The translations under genes and the position numbers were made by a program. The notes beneath the pieces were generated by a model, which saw only the letters and a program-made list of their open reading frames with translations, was not told the DNA's origin and made no database searches. Below, in pieces: positions 1 through 9,900 of a stretch of 64,000 nucleotides of DNA. Origin of the DNA: Gemmataceae bacterium (GTDB taxonomy: Bacteria > Planctomycetota > Planctomycetia > Gemmatales > Gemmataceae). Position 1 is the first letter of the stretch; each line of letters begins with the position of its first letter. Where the stretch lies: positions 1 through 64,000 of the forward strand of contig JAIBBI010000014.1 of NCBI GenBank assembly GCA_019694755.1, read 5' to 3'.

Positions 1-1254
1 GTCGTCGCCCGTGCCGAAGTCGAGGAAGCCGTTCAGGAGCAGCCCGGCGTTGTTCATGACGAACGTGTCATTGCCCGCGCCGAACGAGGCGTTCAGGTTG
101 TACGTCTGGGCCGCGAGCAGCGTCAGCGTGTCGACGCCGCCGCCCGTGCGGAAGTACAGGTTGCCGGACAGCGTGCTGTTCGCACCCATGGTCAGCGAGT
201 TGTTGCCGTTGCCCAGGAGGAAGTTGGCGCTGCCCGCAATGATGGACTGGACCGGAGTTGTCGCCAGGTTGTCGCTTCCATTGCCGGCCGTCACCGCCAG
301 GCTGCCGGCCAGGATGAGGTCGGACGCCAGATTGTAGGTGTTGTTGCCGTCTCCGGCGTTGATATTCAGGCTGCCGCTGATCGTCGAACCGCCGCCATTG
401 CCGCCCGAGCCGACCGTGAACGAGTCGTTGCCATTGCCCGCAAGCAACGTCACCGTACCGCCGACTTTCGCAGTGCCGGGCATCGCCACGCCGGCTCCGA
501 TCTCGAAAATATTGTTGCCCGCGCCGAGGTTGATCATCAGGTTTCCGGCAATCGTACTGTCGGACCCCATGCGGAGTACGTCGCTGCCTGCAGAGCTGGT
601 GAGCGTGACGTTTCCACCGACATTGCATCCGAGAGTGAAATCGTTGGCGAAGCCTTCATTGGCGCTGATGATTACGTTGCCGGCGATGTCGCAGGGTGCG
701 AGCGCATTGATGAAGTTACCGTTCGTAACGTTCAAGTTTCCGCCGATCTTGCACCGGCCGCTACCCATGAAGAAGTCGTCTGTCCCCGCGTCGAGATTGG
801 CGGTGATGCCGCTCGAAATCGTCAGCAGACCAGTGCCGTCAAAGGTCACGATGTCGTTGCCGGCCCCGGTCTGGAAGCTGATCGAACCATTAATGTTACC
901 GCCGTTGCCCTGCACATGGACGAAATCTGCGCCGTTGCCGGTGAGAATGGACACGGATCCGGTGTAGGTGAATGCGCCGATGTCGAGCGTGAAATCATCC
1001 GCGCTGTTCCCCATGCGGATGTTCAGGTTGCCCGGCACGTTGTAGGTACCGAGATTGGCTTGCGGGTTAGCACCGACCGTGTTGAGCACCTGGAACTGGT
1101 TGTCCGCCGTCGCCTTCACGACGAGCGTGTTGGCCACGTTGTCACCGGTCACGGTGAGGTTGCCGCCGACCAGGGAAACCGCAACCGCGGGTACTTCCCG
1201 CGATTCCAGAGCGAGGACTTGCAGGGCGGGGCGACGCTTGCCGAAACGGGACAT
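1..1254 (-). CDS. Surface beta-strand-repeat protein, C-terminus beyond window
   Basis: The reading frame is open from an ATG at 1254 to the left edge, 418 codons with no stop, so the C-terminus is missing. A Shine-Dalgarno AGGAG lies about 8 bases upstream. The N-terminus is a short basic stretch followed by LALESREVPAVAV, a variant of the L-E-x-R-x-x-P-A motif that opens many planctomycete surface proteins. The rest is a long series of beta-strand units of about 20-25 residues rich in G-N-G-N-D, G-D-G-N-N and G-A-G-N-D turns, like the RTX/haemolysin-type or autotransporter beta-repeats. It has no enzyme motif. It is a likely exported structural or adhesive protein, possibly calcium binding through the Asp/Asn turns (inference). 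It is related in build to the protein at 34233-35582. The family-level call is confident; the function is unknown. Confidence 0.8.
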   Translation of the reverse strand, partial: MSRFGKRRPALQVLALESREVPAVAVSLVGGNLTVTGDNVANTLVVKATADNQFQVLNTVGANPQANLGTYNVPGNLNIRMGNSADDFTLDIGAFTYTGSVSILTGNGADFVHVQGNGGNINGSISFQTGAGNDIVTFDGTGLLTISSGITANLDAGTDDFFMGSGRCKIGGNLNVTNGNFINALAPCDIAGNVIISANEGFANDFTLGCNVGGNVTLTSSAGSDVLRMGSDSTIAGNLMINLGAGNNIFEIGAGVAMPGTAKVGGTVTLLAGNGNDSFTVGSGGNGGGSTISGSLNINAGDGNNTYNLASDLILAGSLAVTAGNGSDNLATTPVQSIIAGSANFLLGNGNNSLTMGANSTLSGNLYFRTGGGVDTLTLLAAQTYNLNASFGAGNDTFVMNNAGLLLNGFLDFGTGDD

Positions 1255-1582
1255 GGAAAACAGCTCCTGAAATCGGGAAGAATACCACACCCACCAACCG
1301 TAAGGCTGGTTTCCGAGGCACGGTATTATTGGTTTGATCGCAATAACTTAAGTCAGTTTGTGCAGACATTACAGATCGCAATCAATGATCGCGTCGCGGA
1401 CACTGGGTAATTCGGTACGATCACTCCGATCATTGGGATTATGATCGATCTGACGACCGTACCGGTTTTGTCGGTTAAACAAATAGGACCGAATGGCTCG
1501 CACTTCTCGCATTTGGATTACTCCGGACTGGCCGCGCGCAGCCCGGCCCATCCAATAGAGCCGACGGGTCGGAGAACGAACC
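1255..1582. other. Divergent intergenic region
   Basis: This spacer of 328 bases lies between two divergent genes and is visibly richer in A+T than its neighbours around 1320-1490. It must hold the promoters of both genes. I see no convincing sigma-70 pair. It contains a perfect 7-bp inverted repeat listed separately. I see no RNA gene in it. Confidence 0.6.
1427..1447. repeat. Inverted repeat, possible operator
   Basis: CGATCAT, a 7-base gap TGGGATT, then ATGATCG form a perfect 7-bp dyad in the A+T-rich part of the divergent spacer, about 135 bases upstream of the aldolase-like gene. It has no T-run on either side, so it is not a terminator. A dimeric repressor site is the most natural reading, but no regulator gene is nearby. 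Confidence 0.35.
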
Positions 1583-2695
1583 ATGACCACCATCCCGCCC
1601 GCGCGGGTCGGCATGTCGATCGACCAGATCGACACCCCTGCCCTTGTCATTGACCTCGAGGCTTACGAACGCAACCTCGACCGCATGGCCGGTAAACTCC
1701 ACGGCTCGCCCGTTCGCCTGCGGGCTCACGCCAAGACGCATAAATGCGCGATCATCGCCCGACACCAGATGGCCCGCGGAGCGGTAGGCGTGTGCTGTCA
1801 GAAAGTAGCCGAGGCCGAGGCACTGATTCACGCCGGCGTCAATAACGTACTCGTCTCCAATCAGATCGTCAGTCCGCAGAAGATCGCCCGCCTCGTCGCA
1901 CTGGCGAAGCAGGCCACTGTTGCCGTCTGTGTCGATCACCCGGCCAACGTCCGGGACCTCGGCCGCGCGGCCGCTTCCGCAGACGTCCGCCTGCCCGTCC
2001 TCGTCGAGGTCGACATCGGTGCGGGTCGGTGCGGCACCGCACCCGGGCAACCCACTGTCGACCTGGCCCGCGCGATCGCCGCGGAGCCGTCGCTACGATT
2101 CGCCGGCATCCAGGCCTACCACGGAAAAGCCCAGCACATCTATGCACTCGCCGACCGCCGGGCGGCCATCGAGGCTTCCGTCATGCTGACCCGTCAGACC
2201 GTTGGGCATTTGAAGGCGGCGGGGTTCAACTCCCCGACCGTCACCGGCGCGGGCACCGGCACATACGAGCTGGAACTCGCCAGCGGGATCTACAACGAGC
2301 TCCAGGCCGGCTCCTACGTCTTCATGGACGTCGACTATGCGAAAGTCGAAGGCAGCCCGCACGAATTCGAGCACGCGCTGTTCGTGCTCTGTCAGGTGAT
2401 GAGCCGGCCGACGCCGGACCGGGCCGTCGTCGATGCCGGGCTGAAAGCCCACTCCGTTGACTCCGGGCTACCCCGTGTCCACGGCCGGCCCGATATCGAG
2501 TTCGTCGGCGCGTCGGACGAACACGGCACACTGAAGTTGCGCGACCCCGCAGCCGCGCCCGCGCTCGGCGATCTCCTTCGCCTCATCCCCGGCCACTGCG
2601 ACCCGACCGTCAACCTCTACGACTGGTACGTTTGCATTCGCAAGAACAAAGTCGAAGCCCTCTGGCCCATCATTGCCCGCGGCGCGATCACTTAA
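1583..2695 (+). CDS. D-threonine aldolase-like PLP enzyme (DSD1/alanine racemase fold)
   Basis: The 370-residue protein has the N-terminal alanine-racemase-type TIM barrel and C-terminal beta domain of the D-threonine aldolase/D-serine dehydratase family, at the family's usual length. The expected PLP lysine is K51 in HAKTHK. The metal pair of this family, His and Asp separated by one residue, is present as H338 and D340 in GHCDPTVN near the C-terminus. Known members cleave D-threonine to glycine and acetaldehyde, or dehydrate D-serine, in the cytoplasm. The sequence alone does not separate these activities. ATG start at 1583. The gene is monocistronic, with a terminator downstream shared with the convergent gene. 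The family call is strong; the substrate is uncertain. Confidence 0.85.
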   Translation: MTTIPPARVGMSIDQIDTPALVIDLEAYERNLDRMAGKLHGSPVRLRAHAKTHKCAIIARHQMARGAVGVCCQKVAEAEALIHAGVNNVLVSNQIVSPQKIARLVALAKQATVAVCVDHPANVRDLGRAAASADVRLPVLVEVDIGAGRCGTAPGQPTVDLARAIAAEPSLRFAGIQAYHGKAQHIYALADRRAAIEASVMLTRQTVGHLKAAGFNSPTVTGAGTGTYELELASGIYNELQAGSYVFMDVDYAKVEGSPHEFEHALFVLCQVMSRPTPDRAVVDAGLKAHSVDSGLPRVHGRPDIEFVGASDEHGTLKLRDPAAAPALGDLLRLIPGHCDPTVNLYDWYVCIRKNKVEALWPIIARGAIT

Positions 2696-2781
2696 CGCTC
2701 ACGCCCGCTCATTACAAGACTGCCAATCTGGCAGGAAATGTGGTGAAACGAAACGGGTGTGCGTGAAATGAAATGAAACGA

Positions 2782-2824
2782 AAGACCCGGCCCCTCGGTT
2801 GCACCGAAGATGAGGCCGGGTCTT
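2782..2824 (-). terminator. Terminator between convergent genes
   Basis: AAGACCCGGCC (2782-2792) pairs perfectly with GGCCGGGTCTT (2814-2824). Read on the minus strand the hairpin is followed by a T-rich tract, so it mainly ends the large gene at 2854. As it lies between two gene ends it may also work for the plus-strand aldolase gene. Confidence 0.7.
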
Positions 2825-2853
2825 GTGTTCTGGCTGACAAGTAAATCCTGCCG

Positions 2854-5823
2854 TCAGACTGATGTCAGAAAACGCAGACGGAACTGCATGAAGTCATCGG
2901 CATCGACTGTTCCCGATCCGTCGAAGCTGAAGATTGTGCTCGACTGTAGGAATGCCAGTCGGAACGCCATGAAGTCGGCCGCATTCACGGCCCGATTACC
3001 GTCGACATCGCCGAACAGGCGGTGGAAGGTGACGACGGCGTTGTCGCCCGGCGTCCCGTCCCCGTTGCCGTCGAGCGCGACGCCGCCGGTGCTCAACTTA
3101 CTCGCGAGCATGGTCAGCGTGTACGAACCGTCGGCCAGCGAACCGAATTCCGTGCCTGGTCCGCTGAACGTGAGCCGCGCCACCGTCTGAATCGAGGAAC
3201 TCGTCGACGTATCGACCGTCACCGCCACCGGGCCGTTCGGCCCGACGAGCAGAAACGCGTCGGACGGGTTGGTCGGCATGGCCATGGCGTGATCGAACAC
3301 GACCTGCACCTGCGTGACCCGCGACCGCTGCGCGGTGCCGTCACCGATGTTCGTGCCCTGTACCTGCGGCGCCCGCTGGACGATCGTGTAGCCTTCATCG
3401 GCTACGAAGTCACCATTCAAAAGCCCGGTTCCGCCCAGTTGCGCACCTGTGTCAGAGAAGATAGACCCGTCGTCCACGATGTCGAGACGGAGCGTACCGC
3501 TGCCGGCTCCCGAGTGGATGAGCACGTCGTAGACGCTCGGGTCGGCCGTCGTGTGAACGTGCTTGATCATCGCGCCGGCGATGTTCCCGGTGGTCACGAT
3601 CTTGAAGTCGGCCGCGTCGACGCCGGTGACCGGCCCGCTGAAATGCACTTCGAATTCCACTTCGCCGTCCGGCGCGGGGTTCGCATCGTGCAGGTGGATA
3701 TCCGAAACGGTAGGCACGGCGATTCGGATGGCCTTATTGTTGCCAACAATCGAGTTGGAGCCGCTATTGGACACGAGCAGCACGGTACCTGTTTGGCCGT
3801 TGGCCCGGATGCCGACGGTCGCGCTCGCGCCGTTCGCCGTTGAATCGCCCGAATCGATATCCGGGTAGTTCAGAATGATCTCGCCGGGCGTATTTCCTGT
3901 GTTGAGCTCGAGCGATGCCTGGAAGGTCATCGGAGAGGGCGAAGTCGAGTAGTGGTAGACCTGATTCCACTGGATGATCAGCCGCTCCGGCGTGCCGTCG
4001 GAGTTTGCATCGACGAACCGGTAAAGAGCATGCGGCGTCCCCGGCCCCTTAACGAGATCGTCCCAGAGGACGGCGATGGCCGGCGGGTAGACTGTCACGC
4101 TGTTGTAAGTCATGCCCTTCAAATCGCCGTTGTCGTAGGCCGAAGTCCCCTGGCCGAACGAGATCACGCCGTTGGTGGATACGTAGAGCTGATTCGCCCC
4201 GGTGTAGTTGACGCCGTACAGATTGAAGCTGTTGGTGCCGAGGGGTATGGCGGTGTTGGCATCGTCGGTACCCGAGAACGTGATTGCGGTCGAACCGGCC
4301 GCCCCGACGAGTTCCATGTTGGTGACGGGGACGTTGCTGGCGGAGTAACCGAACGCGTCCGGACCCGCAATTCCGGGAATCTGCACGTTGAACGCAATCG
4401 TGTAGCGGTCGCTGGCGTTCGAGAGGCCATCGTCGTTCTGGTCCACCGAGATCCCCGCCGGGTTGGTGACGGTGGGATCGATCACGATCGAATAGGCGCC
4501 GCCGGCAGTCAGAGGATTGGTGAAATTGATGATGAAGGCCGCGCTGGTGCCGCCGGACGTAGCCGGCGTAATGCTGGCGATGTTGCTCAGCAGGTTGGTG
4601 CCGCCCGGGCCGGTAAAGCTGTACACGTCGGCCACGGTGAACGACGCCGAGTCCATGGGCTGGGTGTACGTGATCTGCACGCTGCTGATCGGCGGCGCGA
4701 CCGAACCGGTCGGGCTGCCGCCCTGCACATGCGGCGCGGCGATCGTGAAGATGTTCTGGAACAGGTCGGCCGCCTCGCCGGCGACTCCGTTGTTATTCTG
4801 ATCCATTCGCTGGCCAGATGTGTTGAAAATATCAGGCCCGATTGCAATCTGGTATGTCCCGACCGCAGCCTGCAACGCGAAGTTGGCCCGGAACTTCACG
4901 CTGCTGATCTGCGTGATGCTCGTGATCGGGATCGCGCCGGCCGGGCCGGTCATCGTCACGTCGCTCGGGGTGAACGTCGTGGGATCGACCGCTTGGTTGA
5001 AGTTGAACTCAGCGTAACTTGTCGACGCAAAGCTCGCCCCCGTCGGCGTCGCGGACTGCACTCGGAAGCCGTACGTCGGCAGGGTCGTCAGCGAAATCGC
5101 CACGCGCGTGACGTTGTTGGTCTCGTCCAGTTCCAGGATGTGATTGCTCGGATCGGCGACGACCTCCAGCCAGTAATTGCCGTTCGGCAGGCCGGTAACA
5201 TCAATCGACTGGCCCGCGAGGCCCGAGCCGTACACATCGTTCCACCCGACCGAAATACCCTGCACCTGATTGCCGCAACTCGGATAGCCGGCCGACGCTG
5301 GAGAGCCGGGCAGGCTCGGTGCATAGTGATTGGAATCGAGCAGACAGAAGCTGGTCTTTGGGCCGACGGCGACAATGTCACCGACGCTGTTATCGGAAGG
5401 TCGCAACCGGAGTTGGCCCCATGCAAAATCATCGAAATGCACGTGACCATGAGCCGGGTGATATACGAAGTACCCCGCCGGGCGCGTCGTGAACGAGCCG
5501 TCGTCCCAGTAAATCTTCTGGTTGACCAGCTGTCGTTGCGTACCGTCCGGATCGGTTACATAGTTGGTCGTGCCGTTCAGTTCGAATGCGCCTTTGCCAC
5601 CGTTGGCCATCCCCGTGGAGAATCGGACTTCCCGGCCGCCGCTGGTCGTCGTGTTGACCGTCCAGCCACTGAGGTACGACTGAAGCACCTGGAGGTCAGG
5701 CAGCATCTGGTTGGCCGGGGTGACGCGGTCTTCGAGCGACTCCAATCGCATCGGACGTGGTACACGGACCAGGGGTTGACGACGCGGGGAACCGAAGAGG
5801 CTGGACAGCCAACGGTGAGACAT
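2854..5823 (-). CDS. Secreted lysyl-oxidase-like protein with nidogen-like, Ig-like and dockerin-like domains
   Basis: Numbered from the ATG at 5823 (989 residues); the frame opens 12 codons earlier at 5859, and neither start has a good ribosome site. Order of parts: basic leader; LESLEDRVTPA surface motif (about 28-38); lysyl oxidase domain (about 42-245); repeated Ig-like/Big_5-type domains; a nidogen-like segment around YVSTNGVISFG; more Ig-like repeats; and two dockerin-type EF-hand loops at the C-terminus (DVDGNRAVNAADF, DGSGTVDADDF). In the oxidase domain the copper motif HxxHxHxH is intact (H122, H125, H127, H129). K156 in PKTSFCLLD and Y198 align with the lysine and tyrosine that form the lysyl tyrosylquinone cofactor in animal enzymes. 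Family members oxidise lysine side chains to aldehydes that cross-link proteins. The oxidase family is clear; activity and substrate are inferred. Confidence 0.8.
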   Translation of the reverse strand: MSHRWLSSLFGSPRRQPLVRVPRPMRLESLEDRVTPANQMLPDLQVLQSYLSGWTVNTTTSGGREVRFSTGMANGGKGAFELNGTTNYVTDPDGTQRQLVNQKIYWDDGSFTTRPAGYFVYHPAHGHVHFDDFAWGQLRLRPSDNSVGDIVAVGPKTSFCLLDSNHYAPSLPGSPASAGYPSCGNQVQGISVGWNDVYGSGLAGQSIDVTGLPNGNYWLEVVADPSNHILELDETNNVTRVAISLTTLPTYGFRVQSATPTGASFASTSYAEFNFNQAVDPTTFTPSDVTMTGPAGAIPITSITQISSVKFRANFALQAAVGTYQIAIGPDIFNTSGQRMDQNNNGVAGEAADLFQNIFTIAAPHVQGGSPTGSVAPPISSVQITYTQPMDSASFTVADVYSFTGPGGTNLLSNIASITPATSGGTSAAFIINFTNPLTAGGAYSIVIDPTVTNPAGISVDQNDDGLSNASDRYTIAFNVQIPGIAGPDAFGYSASNVPVTNMELVGAAGSTAITFSGTDDANTAIPLGTNSFNLYGVNYTGANQLYVSTNGVISFGQGTSAYDNGDLKGMTYNSVTVYPPAIAVLWDDLVKGPGTPHALYRFVDANSDGTPERLIIQWNQVYHYSTSPSPMTFQASLELNTGNTPGEIILNYPDIDSGDSTANGASATVGIRANGQTGTVLLVSNSGSNSIVGNNKAIRIAVPTVSDIHLHDANPAPDGEVEFEVHFSGPVTGVDAADFKIVTTGNIAGAMIKHVHTTADPSVYDVLIHSGAGSGTLRLDIVDDGSIFSDTGAQLGGTGLLNGDFVADEGYTIVQRAPQVQGTNIGDGTAQRSRVTQVQVVFDHAMAMPTNPSDAFLLVGPNGPVAVTVDTSTSSSIQTVARLTFSGPGTEFGSLADGSYTLTMLASKLSTGGVALDGNGDGTPGDNAVVTFHRLFGDVDGNRAVNAADFMAFRLAFLQSSTIFSFDGSGTVDADDFMQFRLRFLTSV

Positions 5824-5929
5824 GATTGTGCCCGATCGAGGTAGGATGACGGAAATCATGGGTGAGCCGTCAATATCGCCGGTCCGGCGGGCCGTGTCAA
5901 GGACCGCCCCCCGGCGGACCGCGCAAAAA

Positions 5930-5963
5930 GAAACCGGCTGGGGTTCCTGCCCCGGCCGGTTTC
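5930..5963 (-). terminator. Intrinsic terminator of the TIGR03000 gene
   Basis: GAAACCGGCTGGGG (5930-5943), a 6-base loop, and CCCCGGCCGGTTTC (5950-5963) form a 14-bp stem with one wobble pair. On the minus strand it is followed by TTTTT, about 20 bases after the stop codon at 5984. Confidence 0.8.
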
Positions 5964-5983
5964 GAGTCTTTTGAGTCGACTGA

Positions 5984-6697
5984 TTACTTCTTCACGACCG
6001 CGTTAGGCGAGGTCGGTGAAAATGTCTCGCGGAACTCCTCGCCCGCCCGGACCAGCACCCGGCGGGTCTCGCTGATCTCCTGGCCGTCGCGGGTCCCTTC
6101 CACGCGGACGGTGTAGTAGTAGGTCTGGCCCGGTTCGAGTTCCGGCGTGCGGAAGTGACGAACGGTGTCGGTGCCGGCCATCGGCATGTCGTCGACGTAG
6201 ATCTTCGCCTGCGCCGGGACGTTGAGAATCAACTTGGCCGCTCCGGCCGGCTTGGCAGCCGGGGGAGCGTCGGCCGGCTTGGCGGCCGGCGGGGCGATCA
6301 TCGGGTTGCCGGCCGGGTGATACGGCTGGGCCGGGCCATACCAGATCGGCTGGCCGTAGCAGCCGCCGTAGCAGCCCGCAGTGTGAGCGATGCAGCCGAG
6401 GCACGAGCCGTAGCATCCGCCGTAGCAGGCGGTTCCGCCGTACTGGCCGAAGCAGCTCGAGTAGGCGTGGTAGCCGGCGCAGCCGTATTGGCCGTAAGCC
6501 ACGACGCCGTAGCATCCGTAAACGCCGTACCCGGCATCGCCACCCCAGCGCCAGCCGTGACGGTGACCGCCATAGCCCCACCCGCCGTAGGTATCGCAAC
6601 AGCCCACTTCGACCGGGGCCGACCGCCATTTCTTGTGAAACTCGACGGCATCCGGGCCTGTGGCCGCGAAGGCCGCCATCATCACGACGCTGTACAC
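5984..6697 (-). CDS. TIGR03000 protein with Cys/Gly/Tyr-rich domain
   Basis: I take the GTG at 6697 as start because GGGAGG lies 6 bases before it, and because the second copy of this family in the window also begins MYSVVMM. This gives 237 residues; an in-frame ATG 16 codons upstream has no such site. The N-terminal MYSVVMMAAFAATG is a weak, uncharged hydrophobic leader. Residues about 30-120 are rich in Gly, Tyr and Cys (11 Cys, many as CYGG). An Ala/Pro/Lys linker with AAKPA repeats follows, then the C-terminal TIGR03000 domain (about 160-237, starting ILNVPAQAKIYVDD), a planctomycete-specific beta domain of unknown role. Probably exported and disulphide-linked (inference). It has its own promoter and terminator. 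Confidence 0.8.
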   Translation of the reverse strand: MYSVVMMAAFAATGPDAVEFHKKWRSAPVEVGCCDTYGGWGYGGHRHGWRWGGDAGYGVYGCYGVVAYGQYGCAGYHAYSSCFGQYGGTACYGGCYGSCLGCIAHTAGCYGGCYGQPIWYGPAQPYHPAGNPMIAPPAAKPADAPPAAKPAGAAKLILNVPAQAKIYVDDMPMAGTDTVRHFRTPELEPGQTYYYTVRVEGTRDGQEISETRRVLVRAGEEFRETFSPTSPNAVVKK

Positions 6698-6786
6698 TCT
6701 GCACCTCCCAGGGCCGCGGAGACCCGGATACAACTCGTCCCGCACCGGACCGACGACAGCCCGGCAAACTATCGGGGCTACGCTAA

Positions 6787-6815
6787 ATGGTAAAAGTGCC
6801 GAGGATAAACGTCAA
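6787..6815 (-). promoter_or_regulatory. Sigma-70-like promoter for the TIGR03000 gene
   Basis: On the minus strand TTGACG (6815-6810) and TACCAT (6792-6787) are separated by exactly 17 bases, giving a leader of roughly 80 bases to the GTG start. The same arrangement precedes the second TIGR03000 gene at 58023-58051. Confidence 0.55.
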
Positions 6816-6907
6816 AGGCAATCTGCGGCGACTCTACCGACTGTCGTAGCGGTTGTACCCACCGTTTCGGAGAATCGGCGCAATCGGGCTATAGTCTGCC
6901 CCGGCCG

Positions 6908-9900
6908 CTATCGCGCCAGCGTCACATTGAAATACTTGGCTTGCGGGTGGTGAACCACCATCGCCGTGGTCGACTGTTCCGGCTCGAGCTGGAATTGCTC
7001 CGACAGGGCGATCCCGATCCGCTGCGGCTCCAGAAGCCGGAAAAGCCCCGCCTGATCCTCCAGCCGCGGGCACGCGGGATATCCGAACGAGTACCGGCAG
7101 CCGCGGTAATGCTTCTTGAAGAGCTTTTTCACGTCCGGGCTGTCCTTCCCGGCGATGCCCCACATCCTGCGAATCTCCCGGTGCGTCCATTCGGCCAGCG
7201 CCTCCGCAAACTCCACGCCCAGCCCGTGCAGGAACAGGTAATCCTGGTACTTGCCCGACTCCTTGAGTTCCCAGCACCGCCGCGAAACCTCGGCCCCAGC
7301 GGTGACGGCCATCATGGCCACGAAGTCGCCGGCATCGGGCCGGTGGTAGTCGCTCAGGCAGAGGTGCTCCCCGTGATCCTGACGCGGAAACGTGAACCGC
7401 TCGTCGCCCACCTTAAGATCATCACCGTCGGCCACTGCGGGGTAAAAACCGATGACGGACGCGGGCCGGAGAATGTTCTCGGCCAAGCACATCTCTTTGA
7501 GCCGAGCCAACGCGGGCTCGGCGATATCACGCATCTGCCGGGCGTACTCACGGGGCGGTACGCCGTTCTTGCGAAACTGCCACTGCGTGCCGAACAGCGT
7601 CCGCTCATTGAGAAACTCGAACACTTCGCCGACCGGAATATCGGTGAGCACCCGTGAGCCGACGAACGGCGCGGCCGGGATGTCGTCGTTGACCGGCAGA
7701 GTCCGCGCGTACAGGCTCCGCCGGATGTTCGCGTGGACTTCGCAGCAATCGACATCCTGTACGATGGGGTCACTGACGACCGCGGGCCGATTCCCCAGCC
7801 CCGCAATCACCGCGCTGCCCACCTGGCGGACTCGCTTTGCCGCAGCCAGATCGTCCATGATCCGCAGGCCCGCAAACGCGTCTTCGCCGTAGTAGAGCTG
7901 GCCTTTGTAGATTCGCCGCAAGTCTTCCTCGACATACCGTCGGTTCAGGGCCGCCCCACCCAGGATCACCGGCGGCGCGAGGCCACGCGAGTTAAGCGTG
8001 ATCAGGTCTTCTTTCATGACCACGGTGCTCTTTACGAGCAGGCCGCTCATGCCGATCGCGTCGGCCGACTGTTTCTGGAACTCGGAGATCATCGTTTCGA
8101 TCGGCTGCTTGATGCCGAGGTTGAACACCTTGTAGCCGTTATTGGACAGGATGATGTCGACGAGGTTTTTGCCGATGTCGTGAACATCGCCTTTGACCGT
8201 CGCGAGCACGATCCGGCCCTTCTCCGAGCCTTCGAACTTCTCCATGAACGGTTCGAGTTGGCCGACTGCCTCCTTCATCACTTCTGCCGACTGAAGCACG
8301 AACGGCAACTGCATCTGGCCGCTGCCGAACAGTTCGCCCACCACCTTCATCCCCTCGAGCAGGATGTTGTTGATGATCTCGAGCGGCGGGTATTTCCCCC
8401 GGGCGGTTTCGAGGTCGGCCGAGAGCGTCTCGCGCCGACCCTGAATGATCGCCTGCCGCAGTCGCTCCTCGATGGTGTCGCCGAGCGACGCGCCCGACTT
8501 CGCGGCCGAGGCCTTCTTGTCTCCGTAATGACCGATAAGCTGCTGCAGCGGGTCGCCCGTGCTGCGATCGTCGAACAGCAGTCGACGGCAAAGTTCCTGC
8601 CCCTCGGGATCGATCTGTGCAAGCGGAATGATCTTCGCCGCGTGGAGAATGGCCGAGTCGAGCCCCGCCTCCATCGCGAAGTGCAGGTACATCGAGTTCA
8701 GCACCTGCCGGGTGTACGGCGTCAGCCCGAAGCTGCAATTGGACAGCCCCACGTGCGTCATCGCACCGGGCAACTTGTCCTTGATCATCTTGATGGCGTC
8801 GAAAGTCGCCATCGCGCTTTTGCGGGTCTGCTCCTGCCCGGTGGTCAGCGGGAAGACGAGCGGGTCGAACAGCAAATCGGTCGGCGGGATGCCGAACTCC
8901 TGCGTGCAGATGTCGTAGATCCGCTTGGCAACCTGGAACTTCCACTCGGCCGTGTCCGCCTGGCCCACTTCGTCGATCGTCAGTGCGACCAGTGCTGCTC
9001 CGTACCGTCGAGCCAGGGCGCAGATTTTGTCCAGCTTGTGCCGGCCGTCTTCGAGGTTGATCGAGTTGATGATTGCCTTGCCCGAAATCAGCTTCAGCGT
9101 GCTCTCGAGCACAGACACTTCGGTGGTATCGATCATCAGCGGCTTGGTGATGACGGCGTTGTACCGCTTCACCGTTTCCTGCATGTCGCGGACTTCGTCG
9201 CGGCCGACATACGCAGTGCAGACATCGAGGACGTGGACCCCTTCGCGCTCCTGCTCGCGGGCCATCTCGACGAGGCCGGTCCAATCCTCGGCTTCGAGCA
9301 GTTGCTTGAACTTCTTCGAGCCGTTGGTGTTGGTCCGCTCTCCGACGAGCAAAGGCCGCGGCTCCTGTGCCAACTCCACCGCCCCGAACAGGCTGGACAG
9401 TGAGGGCACGGATTTCGGCGATCGCGTGGCCGGAGTCAACTTGTGGACACGGTCGGCCACCGCTTTGAGGTGCTCGGCCGTCGTCCCGCAGCAGCCGCCG
9501 ACGATGTTCACGCCAAACTCGGTCACGAATCGTGCCTGCCAGTCGGCCAGTTCATCCGGCTGGAGTGGAAAGTACGTCTCCTCGCCTCGCTTCTCTGGCA
9601 AGCCGGCGTTTGGCAGGACGCTGATCTTGCGCGTGCAATATTGACTCAGGTGGGCCACCGAACTCAGCATCAAGTCCGGGCCGACGGCGCAATTGAGCCC
9701 GATGACATCGATCTCGGGGAACGACTCAAGTGTTGTCAACGCGCCGGCGATATCGGTGCCCGGCAACATCCGGCCGTCCTGCTGCACCGTGACCTGCACC
9801 ATCAGCGGCAGCCGGACGCCCCGCTCGCGCATCACGTCCAGTGCGGTAATGATGACCGCCTTGGCCTGGAGGATGTCGAACACCGTCTCGATGAGCAGTG

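Noticed and set aside
3952-5844. Open frame of 630 codons on the plus strand, opposite the lysyl-oxidase-like gene
   Set aside because: It is Arg/Val/Gly-rich without domains, an expected shadow of a G+C-rich gene. The minus frame has recognisable domains.
7733-9403. Open frame of 556 codons on the plus strand opposite metH
   Set aside because: No motif, no ribosome site, composition typical of antisense frames in a G+C-rich gene; metH is certain.
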